Translations under genes and position numbers: made by a program
Source of the DNA: Anaerolineales bacterium UBA7227
GTDB lineage: Bacteria > Chloroflexota > Anaerolineae > Anaerolineales > Villigracilaceae
Length of the DNA: 43,079 bases
Assembly (NCBI GenBank): GCA_002473085.1
Contig: DKTP01000009.1
Coordinates: 1 to 43,079 of the forward strand
Reading direction: 5' to 3'
Notes under the pieces: model-generated
Database searches by the model: none
Seen by the model: the letters and a program-made list of their open reading frames with translations, nothing else
What the model was told of the DNA's origin: nothing
In this document: positions 36,204 through 43,079 of the stretch, one piece after another
Position numbering within the stretch: the first letter of the stretch is position 1
Layout: each line of letters starts with the position of its first letter

Positions 36204-38381
36204 CTATTCTTCGTCCATCTCGTCTTCGGGACCGACCAGCACGTCGCGCTCGCGTCCGCCGCCCTGCGACTCGCCGACGATGCCCATCTCCTCCAGCTGG
36301 TCGAGGAGACGCGCGGCGCGCGGATAGCCGATCCGCAGCCGCCGCTGCAGCAGCGAGGCGGAGGCCCGCTGCGTCCCGCGGACGATGGAGATGGCCTGCT
36401 CCACGAGGCCGTCGTCCTCGCCTTCGCCGGGTTCGGAGAGCAGTTTCTCCCACGGCGGCAGTTCCTCCGAATACGTGGTCGTCTTCTGCCAGTGGCTGAT
36501 GAGACGCTCGATCTCCTGGTCCGTCACCAGCACGCCCTGGGCGCGGATGGGACTGCCGACTTCGGGGTTGAGGAAGAGCATGTCGCCGCGGCCGAGCAGG
36601 GTTTCGGCGCCGCCCGTGTCGAGGATGACGCGCGAGTCCACGCCCGAGGCCATCGAGAACGAGATGCGCGCCGGGAAGTTGGCCTTGATGAGTCCCGTCA
36701 CCACGTCGGTGGAGGGACGCTGCGTGGCGACGACGAGATGGATGCCCGTGGCGCGCGCCATCTGCGCCAGGCGGACGAGGTTATGCTCGGTCACATCGGG
36801 CGCGGACATCATCAGGTCGGCCAACTCGTCAATGATGACGACGATGCGCGGCAGCGGCGTGACGCCTTCCTTGCGGCGCGCCAGTTTGCGGTTGTACGAA
36901 TTCAGGTCGCGGGCGTGCGCGCCTTCCAGCAGGCGATAGCGATGTTCCATCTCCACCACCACCCAGCGCAGCACGCCGAGGATGCGCTGGATGTCGGTCT
37001 CCACTTTGCCGAAGAGATGCGGGAGGCCGTTGAAGCGCAGCAGTTCCACCATCTTCGAGTCGATCATCACCAGGCGCAGGTCTTCGGGCGCGTTGTTGAC
37101 GGCGAGACAGGCCGCGATGGAGGTGATGCAGACCGACTTGCCCGAACCCGTCGCGCCCGCGACGAGCAGGTGCGGCATCCGCGACAGGTCTGCAACGAGT
37201 GGCTGCCCCGACACGTCGCGGCCGAGCGCGATCGCCAGCGGGGAGGCGACTTTGTAAAACGCCTCGGTCTCCAAAATGGGACGCAGGCGCACCAGCGACG
37301 TGCGCGAGTTCGGCACTTCGATGCCCACGTACGGTTTGCCCGGCACGGGCGCTTCGATGCGCAGACGTTCGGCGGAGAGGGCCAGGGTCAAATCTTTTTC
37401 CAGCGAAGCGATCTGCGCCACGCGCACTTTCATCAACTGCGGGTCATCTTCATTGGAGCCTGGCTTCTTAATAAATCCTGGCTGGACGGCGAACTGCGTC
37501 ACCGCGGGGCCGACGCGGTAGCCGATCACCTGCGCGGGGATGCCAAACTCGGACAGCGTCTTCATTATGAGTCCCGCGGTCTGATTGATCGTCCGCTCGT
37601 CGGGGCGGGAGGTCTGCTCGCCGGGGAAAAGGTTCAGGGGCGGCAGGCGTTCGCTGCGCGGTTGGGGTTTAGCGGGCTTCTCGTCCTTCGCTTCTTGCGG
37701 ACGGAGCGAAGCGCGGAATTCGGGCGGGATGGCGGGAGCGCGCTTGCGCGGCTCGCGCGTTCGGGACTTGGGCCTGGCTACGTCCGCCTCCTCCGCCGCG
37801 TCGGGCGCGGGGACGGCCTGCGGCTCGGTCTCGGCGATGTGGAGCAGGCGTCTCTCCACCCAGGCCCAGACGTTGAACGCGCCCAGCGTGAAGAACAGCC
37901 AAAGGAGCGCCAGCAAAACGACGCCCCAGGTCTTCCCGGCCAACATGATGAAGAAATACGCCAGTCCCCAGCCCACGTAGCCGCCGTCTTTGCCGAGCTC
38001 GGCGCGGTCGAGGGAGAGGCCTCCGAAGACGGCCAGCAGGCTCAAAGTCAGGAGGGAGGCAAGTTCGAAGGAGAGCAGCCATCCCAACTGGAGGGGAATT
38101 CCGCCGCGCCGCAGAAGGAAAACGCCCGCGAGGACGAGTCCCAGGACGAGCAGGTAAGTCCCCCAGCCCAGCCATTTCCCGAGGAAATTGACCCAGACGG
38201 TGAGCAGTTGTCCGCTCGTCAGTTTCCATAACGCCATGAGCGACATGGCTGCGAGGGCCAGCAGGAACACGCCGGCGGCGTCGCGCGCGAAGCGGCCAAA
38301 GTGCGCGTCAAACCGCGCCAGGCGGTCGAGCCAGTCGTTTTTGGGCGGTTCATCCTGCGGGGACGGATGGCGGGGAGGCAT
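36204..38381 (-). CDS. ftsK: FtsK/SpoIIIE DNA translocase
   Basis: A 725-aa protein. Residues about 1-190 contain four or five membrane spans that place the motor at the septum. A Pro/Lys/Arg-rich linker runs from about 190 to 280. The FtsK motor then follows, with Walker A HLLVAGATGSGKSVCI and Walker B RIVVIIDELADLMM, and a C-terminal winged-helix gamma domain (residues about 660-720, LLQRRLRIGYPRAARLLDQL). FtsK pumps chromosomal DNA through the closing septum. The start at 38381 (MPPRHPSPQDEPP) lies five bases after the S1-protein stop; the much longer frame upstream overlaps that gene and reads as low-complexity Arg/Pro sequence, so it is rejected. Confidence 0.95.
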   Translation of the reverse strand: MPPRHPSPQDEPPKNDWLDRLARFDAHFGRFARDAAGVFLLALAAMSLMALWKLTSGQLLTVWVNFLGKWLGWGTYLLVLGLVLAGVFLLRRGGIPLQLGWLLSFELASLLTLSLLAVFGGLSLDRAELGKDGGYVGWGLAYFFIMLAGKTWGVVLLALLWLFFTLGAFNVWAWVERRLLHIAETEPQAVPAPDAAEEADVARPKSRTREPRKRAPAIPPEFRASLRPQEAKDEKPAKPQPRSERLPPLNLFPGEQTSRPDERTINQTAGLIMKTLSEFGIPAQVIGYRVGPAVTQFAVQPGFIKKPGSNEDDPQLMKVRVAQIASLEKDLTLALSAERLRIEAPVPGKPYVGIEVPNSRTSLVRLRPILETEAFYKVASPLAIALGRDVSGQPLVADLSRMPHLLVAGATGSGKSVCITSIAACLAVNNAPEDLRLVMIDSKMVELLRFNGLPHLFGKVETDIQRILGVLRWVVVEMEHRYRLLEGAHARDLNSYNRKLARRKEGVTPLPRIVVIIDELADLMMSAPDVTEHNLVRLAQMARATGIHLVVATQRPSTDVVTGLIKANFPARISFSMASGVDSRVILDTGGAETLLGRGDMLFLNPEVGSPIRAQGVLVTDQEIERLISHWQKTTTYSEELPPWEKLLSEPGEGEDDGLVEQAISIVRGTQRASASLLQRRLRIGYPRAARLLDQLEEMGIVGESQGGGRERDVLVGPEDEMDEE

Positions 38382-38386
38382 TGGCG

Positions 38387-39406
38387 TCAGGCGGTCTGCG
38401 GCGTTTCGAGGCGGAGGCTGAGTCCCATGCGCTGGCGCGCCGCGTCCACATGCAGGACGCGCACTTGGACGCGCTGGCCGGCGCTGAGGAAGTCTTTGAT
38501 GGCGCAGCCGTCTGCGCGGGGGATCTCGGAGGCGTGGATGAGTCCCTCCACGCCCATGTCGAGGCGGGCGAAGGCGCCGTAGGAAAGGACCGCGGTTACG
38601 GTGGCGGGGACGACCTGGTCCACGCCCAGGTCGCGTTCGATGGAGAGCCAGGGGTTGGGGAAGAGGCGCTTCAGGCTGAGGGCCACGCGGCAGCGTTCGG
38701 CAGAGATGCCCAGCACGAGCGTCTCCAATTCCTCGCCCAGTTTGACGATCTGGTTTGGGTGCGCCACGCGTCCCCATGAAAGTTCGGAGATGTGGACGAG
38801 TCCTTCCACCCCGCCGAGGTCCACGAATACGCCGAAGTCGGTGATGTTGGTGACGATCCCGCGCGCGGTTTGTCCTGGCTGAAGCGTGTCGAAAATTCTC
38901 GAACGGCGGCCCGGTTCGGCCTGCGCGGCCCGCTCCGAGAAGACTACGCGGCCGTCTTCGGGGACGCATTCAATGACCTTTAACTGAAGCGTGCGTCCCA
39001 CGTACGCGCCGAGCGCCTTGTCCCGGTCGGCGGGTTCGCTGCCGGAGAGTTCGATCAAATGCGAGAAGGGGACGAAGCCGAACAGCCCGTCGCCTTCCAC
39101 CAGCAGGCCGCCGCGGTTGGAGCCGGTGACGGCCAGGCGGACGATCTCGTCGGCGTGAAAGAGCCGTCGGATGTGCGGCCAGTCGGCGGAGGGCTTGTCG
39201 GCGGGGGCGGCCGGTTTCGCGGCCCGTTCGCTCCGCCGTTCGACTTCCCGATTCTTCGGCGCGTCCGGGGCGGCGCGGCGTCCCGCGCCGGGCTTCGGCA
39301 AACGCGGCGAAAAGACGGCGGCCCGCTGTTCCTCGGCCAGCACGGATTCCCACCAGCCTTCGTCCACAGGGACGGGCGGTTCCAAAGTTTGTTTTTGATC
39401 CATCAT
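38387..39406 (-). CDS. S1 RNA-binding-domain protein (three S1 repeats)
   Basis: A 339-aa protein. After a disordered acidic/basic N-terminal part (to about residue 75), three S1 modules follow: one imperfect (EIVRLAVTGSNRGGLLVEGD), a canonical middle one (GQTARGIVTNITDFGVFVDL, then GLVHISELSW), and a third (VVPATVTAVLSYGAFARL, then GLIHASEI). It resembles short ribosomal protein bS1-like proteins found in Gram-positive and Chloroflexota lineages. It probably binds mRNA or the ribosome. Two in-frame ATGs (39406 and 39403) are possible; the second has better spacing to GAGG. It overlaps neither neighbour. Confidence 0.9.
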   Translation of the reverse strand: MMDQKQTLEPPVPVDEGWWESVLAEEQRAAVFSPRLPKPGAGRRAAPDAPKNREVERRSERAAKPAAPADKPSADWPHIRRLFHADEIVRLAVTGSNRGGLLVEGDGLFGFVPFSHLIELSGSEPADRDKALGAYVGRTLQLKVIECVPEDGRVVFSERAAQAEPGRRSRIFDTLQPGQTARGIVTNITDFGVFVDLGGVEGLVHISELSWGRVAHPNQIVKLGEELETLVLGISAERCRVALSLKRLFPNPWLSIERDLGVDQVVPATVTAVLSYGAFARLDMGVEGLIHASEIPRADGCAIKDFLSAGQRVQVRVLHVDAARQRMGLSLRLETPQTA

Positions 39407-39416
39407 AGCGCCTCTG

Positions 39417-41345
39417 CTACCTCAATAATTGTTTTTCTGATTCCATTTCAAGGATGGCGCGGGCAACCGCCTCCACCGCCACCCGTTGTTTGCGATACAA
39501 GTCCGCTTCAGACATGGCGAGCCGCGAAGCCACTTCGCGCACTTTGCGCCCTTCGATGAATTTCATTTCCAGGATGTTAAAGAGAGTCCACTCGCTGGTA
39601 TAGCGGCGTTCGCCTTCGGGCCTCACCCGGTCCACGGCTTTGCGGAGCAGGGCGCGCAGGGCGTTGGCGGAATTCCCCGCGTGTTCGTCGGCCAGTTCCT
39701 GCACCACCTGCAATTTGATGAGCGGGCTTTGCGTCAGTTTGGGACCGCCCCAGTAATGCGCGAGCGCGTCCTTTACCCAGTTGGCGAGGTCGGATTCGGG
39801 CGGGAGTTCCCCCGCCAGCAGGTTGGCGCGGCTGTCGTAGCGGCCGACGGCGCGCAGACGCTGGAGCATGTCCGCGCGCGGGCGCAGGTCTTCGAGCGAG
39901 CGGAAAAGCTGTCCCTGGAGTTGACGGTCGGTCAGCGCCAGGGCGGCGCGTTCGGCCAGGAGCCAGAGCGCGTCGCGCTGGTCGGCGTCCAGCGGATTCT
40001 GGGCGTGGCGCGCCACGCCCAGCAGTCCCAGCAGCGCGGGCGCCTGGTCGGGGTCCATGTCGGCGCGGCGGCGTTGGTAAATGGGCAGGATCAGGAAGTC
40101 GTTCCAGATGAACTCACGCCGCGCCGCGTTCCCGTTCTCGTGTTCGACGACGCGCAGGGCCTCGGAGAGGCTTTCCTCCTCCAGCAGGCGGCGGCTGCCT
40201 GCGGTGACGATCAGCGACAATTCTTCGCCGTCCAGCGCGGCGATGAAGGCGGCGGAGGATTGCATGTGGTCGCGCACCGCGGCCAGCACGCTTTCCAGAA
40301 ATTGCTGCAAGTCGCCGCGCGTCAACAGGCGCTCTTCGATGTTTTGCAGGAGGACCAGTTCGGCGCGGTCGCGTCCAAAGAACAGCCAGCGCTCCCACAG
40401 CGGGGAAACCAGGGTGATGGCGTGTTCGAACAGCAACACCACCGCCACCACCGAAAGCGGGACGAAGGCGTTGTATTCCACGCCAAAATAGGCGCCGCCG
40501 CGGCGGACGACGGTCATCACGCCGAGGGCGACCGAGGCGGTGATCGGGCCGCGCATGATCCATTTGACGAGGCGGCTCTTCACCACGCGGTCGGGCCATG
40601 AGACGCCGAAGAAGGCCACCGCGTAGGCCATCACCACCACCAGCCAGCCCACAGCCAGGTTGATGAGGGCGGCGGCGCTCCAAAAGAAGAGGGGATGCTG
40701 CGCCGCAATGGAGGAGCCATATAGAAGGAAGGGATAGGAACCCAGCGCGGGCGCGGTGGCGCCGGCCATGAGGTAGAACATGCGGCGGCGGCCGGAACGC
40801 GTCAACATGCGGCTATAGGCGCGCGCAAAATTGACCCACGACCAGATCATAATGAAGGCGTAATAGAGGGTGAAGACCCGCGTCCAGGCGGTCTGCTGCA
40901 GGTGGGGGGCCGGGTCTTCGGGCTGGATGACGAGCGGACCGAGCAGGCGGCCGGCCCCGAGCAGGAGGAGAAAGACGCAGGAGACCAGGTAGGTCATCCG
41001 CACCGCGAAGCGGCGGCGGCCGCGCGAGGGGCGCCCGGCGGTGACGAGGACGGCGTCCGAAAGATGAAGATAGGCGGCCGGCAGGAAGACGAGTCCGATC
41101 CACTGCAAACGCAGGAGCAGGTCTATCCCCCACAATGGGACGGTGTCGGTTTGCAGGGCGTCGGTGGCGAAAACGACGACCACCCCCAGAAGGATGATGG
41201 CGAACGAACGCGCCACCCGGTCGCGCAAGTTAAAGGATAGGGCGTACAGGAACAGCGAAAAGGCCGTGATGGCGATACCGGCCGTGAGAATTTGATTAAC
41301 CGTCTGGATCCCCGCCAGCAGGCTGTCTGTCCAACCGTTAAACAT
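39417..41345 (-). CDS. Membrane sensor with GAF-like domain and C-terminal helix-turn-helix
   Basis: A 642-aa protein. Residues 1-320 have seven or more membrane spans in the histidine-kinase N-terminal 7TM style. Residues about 335-510 look like a GAF domain between helical linkers (ERLLTRGDLQQFLESVLAAV, AAFIAALDGEELSLIV). The C-terminal part (about 575-640, TSEWTLFNILEMKFIEGRKV, REVASRLAMSEADLYRKQRV) is a helix-turn-helix resembling sigma-70 region 4. No histidine-kinase HisKA or HATPase motif is present, so the protein probably acts as a membrane-bound DNA-binding regulator. Start ATG at 41345 has GGAAGG just before it; a TTG four codons earlier has none. Confidence 0.75.
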   Translation of the reverse strand: MFNGWTDSLLAGIQTVNQILTAGIAITAFSLFLYALSFNLRDRVARSFAIILLGVVVVFATDALQTDTVPLWGIDLLLRLQWIGLVFLPAAYLHLSDAVLVTAGRPSRGRRRFAVRMTYLVSCVFLLLLGAGRLLGPLVIQPEDPAPHLQQTAWTRVFTLYYAFIMIWSWVNFARAYSRMLTRSGRRRMFYLMAGATAPALGSYPFLLYGSSIAAQHPLFFWSAAALINLAVGWLVVVMAYAVAFFGVSWPDRVVKSRLVKWIMRGPITASVALGVMTVVRRGGAYFGVEYNAFVPLSVVAVVLLFEHAITLVSPLWERWLFFGRDRAELVLLQNIEERLLTRGDLQQFLESVLAAVRDHMQSSAAFIAALDGEELSLIVTAGSRRLLEEESLSEALRVVEHENGNAARREFIWNDFLILPIYQRRRADMDPDQAPALLGLLGVARHAQNPLDADQRDALWLLAERAALALTDRQLQGQLFRSLEDLRPRADMLQRLRAVGRYDSRANLLAGELPPESDLANWVKDALAHYWGGPKLTQSPLIKLQVVQELADEHAGNSANALRALLRKAVDRVRPEGERRYTSEWTLFNILEMKFIEGRKVREVASRLAMSEADLYRKQRVAVEAVARAILEMESEKQLLR

Positions 41346-41365
41346 AGGCCTTCCCAAAAAGATGG

Positions 41366-41899
41366 CTACTTCAGCGTTCTTCCAAAGAACAACGCCACAT
41401 CCTGATTGGCGTAATAATGGTCATTATAACCGCAGAACTCCAGCCCGGTTTTCTGCGCGAGGCGGATGGCGGGCTGATTCTTGGCCTGGACTTCAAACAT
41501 GAACTGGCCGCAGCCGCGCTGCACAGCCCAGTCTTCGGCTGCGCCGAGCAGCAGGGAGCCAAGTCCGCGCCGCCGCTGTTCGGGAGCCACGACGAGGTCG
41601 GTCGCCCAGGCGACGGTGGCCGCGCCCTGCTCGCTGATGCAGACGTAACCGAGCGGAATTTGATCCACGGCCACCAGCACGGCCGCTTTGCGCGTCCACT
41701 CATCGGCAAGGGCGAAGGGATTGCGCGGATACGCCACCGTGACCGGGCGCGGCAGACGCACTTCGCGCAGGCTGACCGAGACCTGTCCGCTTTCGCGGCG
41801 GAGGTCCAACTGCCAGACGTAATCGCTGGAGACGGTGTGGTTCATACCCATCAGGCGCGCCAGGTCGGCGGCGATGGCGGGACGGATCTCGAGAGACAT
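41366..41899 (-). CDS. GNAT-family N-acetyltransferase
   Basis: A 177-aa GNAT protein. Motif A is clear: DLVVAPEQRRRGLGSLLL (about residues 106-123) with the acetyl-CoA-binding R-R-x-G-x-G. Motif B follows at GCGQFMFEVQAKNQPAIRLA and ...GLEFCGYNDHYYA. The RimI-like C-terminus (FMFEVQ.KN..AIRLA.K.GLE..GYN..YY) suggests protein N-alpha or small-molecule acetylation, but the substrate cannot be told. It lies between the membrane sensor and a membrane protein on the same strand, with short gaps (20 and 5 bases). Confidence 0.92.
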   Translation of the reverse strand: MSLEIRPAIAADLARLMGMNHTVSSDYVWQLDLRRESGQVSVSLREVRLPRPVTVAYPRNPFALADEWTRKAAVLVAVDQIPLGYVCISEQGAATVAWATDLVVAPEQRRRGLGSLLLGAAEDWAVQRGCGQFMFEVQAKNQPAIRLAQKTGLEFCGYNDHYYANQDVALFFGRTLK

Positions 41900-41904
41900 G
41901 CGCG

Positions 41905-42576
41905 TTATTGTCCTTTGATGCGAATGGGGATGACGCAGATGCCGATGACTTGCGCGGCGTTATCCAGCGCGACGATGCGGAGGGAGTAATCGCCGGGCGT
42001 CAGAACGGTGGGATTGAAATTGCCCAGTTCGTCGTTGACCACGGCCTGGTTGCCGGCCGCGATCGTGGACCACAGGTCGGAGCCTTGCCGGGCGACCTCG
42101 TATTTATAAAATCCCAGGTTGGGCAGGTCCACCGTGCCGATCAACTTCAGCGGGCCGCCAATCTCCGCCCCCGGCTCCGGCGAGGCGATCTCCAACTGCC
42201 GGGCGACGCATCCCTGCGAATCGCGGTCGGCGGACGGCGCGGCCGGGGTCGAAATATCCAGCGAGGCCGCGCCGGTCAAAGGGGAGGCGGACGCGGCCAG
42301 CAGATCGGCTTCAGAGACGCGCGCGCTGGCGGGCAGGCCGGGGACCACAAAGACCGAGATGAAAGCCACCCCGCACGCAAATATCAGCGCCGCAACGAGG
42401 AACGCGACGGCCTGCGCCAGCTTTCGGAGGCTGACTTCGCGCTCCAACCCGAAATAGGCCGCGCGCCATTCCCGCCAGACTTGAGAGAGGCGGCGCAGAG
42501 AATACAACCCCGCCATCGCCGCCAGTAAATAGAAGAGAACCTGATAGTTCTCGATGAAACGAAACAGCGCCTGCAT
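41905..42576 (-). CDS. Membrane protein with an Ig-like extracytoplasmic domain
   Basis: A 223-aa protein. The first membrane span is near residues 10-28 (YQVLFYLLAAMAGLYSLRRL), the second at about 50-75 (AQAVAFLVAALIFACGVAFISV), and after a Ser/Ala-rich stretch comes an extracytoplasmic domain with a beta pattern like an Ig/fibronectin-type module (QLEIASPEPGAEIGGPLKLI, FYKYEVARQG, LTPGDYSLRIVALD, ICVIPIRI). Cys residues in RDSQGCVARQ and IGICVIP may form a disulfide. No enzyme function is visible. It probably shares an operon with the acetyltransferase that follows by five bases. Confidence 0.75.
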   Translation of the reverse strand: MQALFRFIENYQVLFYLLAAMAGLYSLRRLSQVWREWRAAYFGLEREVSLRKLAQAVAFLVAALIFACGVAFISVFVVPGLPASARVSEADLLAASASPLTGAASLDISTPAAPSADRDSQGCVARQLEIASPEPGAEIGGPLKLIGTVDLPNLGFYKYEVARQGSDLWSTIAAGNQAVVNDELGNFNPTVLTPGDYSLRIVALDNAAQVIGICVIPIRIKGQ

Positions 42577-42587
42577 ACCTGCTCAAC

Positions 42588-43079
42588 TTACAACACGCGC
42601 AAAACGCCGCGGATGATCTTCTCCATTTTGGGAGTGATGACGCGCCCGGCTTCCATCACTTCCTCGTGGGTGGTGACGGTGGAGCCGTCGAGGTTGGCCT
42701 TGTTGCTGATGCCCGAAAGTCCCAGCACGCGCTGCCCGCCGTGACGGGCGACGGTCACTTCGGGGACGGTGGACATGCCCACCGCGTCCGCGCCCGCGAC
42801 GCGCAGGAAGCGCAGGTCGGCGGGCGTCTCGAAGGAGGGACCGCTCAACCCGGCGTAGACTCCCTCGCGGAGCTGGATGCCCGCGGCCCTGGCCGCGTCC
42901 CGCGCCCGCTCCAGGTGGACGCGGTCGTAGGCCTGGCTCATGTCGGGAAAGCGCGGCCCCAGTTCGTCCAGGTTTGGACCGATGAGCGGGTTCAATCCCG
43001 ACATGCCGGCCAGGTTGAGATGGTCGGTGATGAGCATCACGTCGCCCGGCGAGAAGTCGGGATTGATGCCGCCGGCGGC
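42588..43079 (-). CDS. Purine nucleoside phosphorylase, N-terminus beyond the window
   Basis: The frame is open to the right edge. The visible C-terminal ~163 residues carry the PNP-I signature: GINPDFSPGDVMLITDHLNL, LIGPN, RFPDMSQAYD, EGVYAGLSGPSFETPADLR (with Glu of the purine site), GADAVGMSTVPEV, the Asn of GLSGISNKAN and THEEVMEAG. PNP splits purine nucleosides to base and ribose 1-phosphate. The GTG-ATG inside the open frame at 43040 is not a true start because the conserved GGINPDFS precedes it. It is the first gene visible of the minus-strand run and lies 11 bases before the membrane protein. Confidence 0.93.
   Translation of the reverse strand, partial: AAGGINPDFSPGDVMLITDHLNLAGMSGLNPLIGPNLDELGPRFPDMSQAYDRVHLERARDAARAAGIQLREGVYAGLSGPSFETPADLRFLRVAGADAVGMSTVPEVTVARHGGQRVLGLSGISNKANLDGSTVTTHEEVMEAGRVITPKMEKIIRGVLRVL

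Noticed and set aside
36492..38231. A 579-residue plus-strand frame opposite FtsK
   Set aside because: Antisense shadow in GC-rich DNA; no ribosome site, no motifs, and composition typical of such shadows.
38382..38969. A 196-residue N-terminal extension of FtsK
   Set aside because: It overlaps the S1-domain gene on the same strand and is Arg/Pro-rich shadow sequence; the start at 38381 gives the normal membrane domain.
1..43079. Mobile element, prophage or toxin-antitoxin origin for the accessory region
   Set aside because: No transposase, integrase, attachment-site duplication, tRNA edge or toxin family was recognised, so gene duplication explains the paralogues at least as well.

Overview
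The window is a GC-rich bacterial chromosome segment, most likely from the phylum Chloroflexota, class Anaerolineae. That placement is an inference from a large DUF4012 protein beside exopolysaccharide genes, Crp-family regulators arranged around many small membrane proteins, a long-tailed bL9, and frequent TTG starts. I see no tRNA, rRNA, transposase, integrase or CRISPR array. Both ends cut through genes: a RodZ-like gene on the left and a purine nucleoside phosphorylase on the right.

Layout. Bases 1-2000 hold housekeeping genes: a RodZ-like protein, ribosomal protein bL9, an FtsB/DivIC-like division protein and a small zinc ribbon. Bases 2-25 kb form an accessory region. It has five Crp/Fnr regulators of two subfamilies (three near 2-5.4 kb, one near 10.2 kb, one near 14 kb). 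It also has at least a dozen polytopic membrane proteins, many of them paralogues of one another. The recognisable redox parts are a tandem-duplicated lipoprotein with an FmdE-like look, a NapH-like membrane ferredoxin, a soluble ferredoxin with an Asp in place of one cluster Cys, a DUF1858-like protein beside a short haem-copper-oxidase-like protein, a CopD-like protein, a 12-TM protein with two HxH motifs, a SUMF1-type lipoprotein and a haem O synthase-like prenyltransferase. Bases 25.2-35.5 kb are a minus-strand exopolysaccharide/cell-envelope block: a specialised NusG, a LegB-like dehydratase, a sugar nucleotidyltransferase, a DegT aminotransferase, a Wzc-type tyrosine kinase, a LysM protein, a LMW tyrosine phosphatase, a DUF4012 protein and a cupin. 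Bases 35.5-43 kb, also minus, carry a CDP-alcohol phosphotransferase, FtsK, an S1-domain protein, a membrane sensor with a C-terminal helix-turn-helix, a GNAT acetyltransferase, a membrane protein and the nucleoside phosphorylase.

How the parts may work together. The most striking signal is a shared promoter plan in the accessory region. In front of genes at 3695, 5580, 6598, 8301, 14894, 19194 and 19933, a Crp/Fnr-type palindrome (5-4-5 geometry) is centred 29.5-30.5 bp before a -10 hexamer, which is the class II activator position. In five of them the -10 hexamer is itself the six-base core of a second palindrome of the form TTGTGA-N6-nCACAn, and the two centres are 32-33 bp apart (three helical turns). 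This ties physically separate membrane-protein genes and the regulator genes into one probable redox- or nitrogen-oxide-responsive regulon. Neither the signal sensed nor the reaction catalysed can be read from the sequence. A respiratory, haem-linked function is the best-supported inference.
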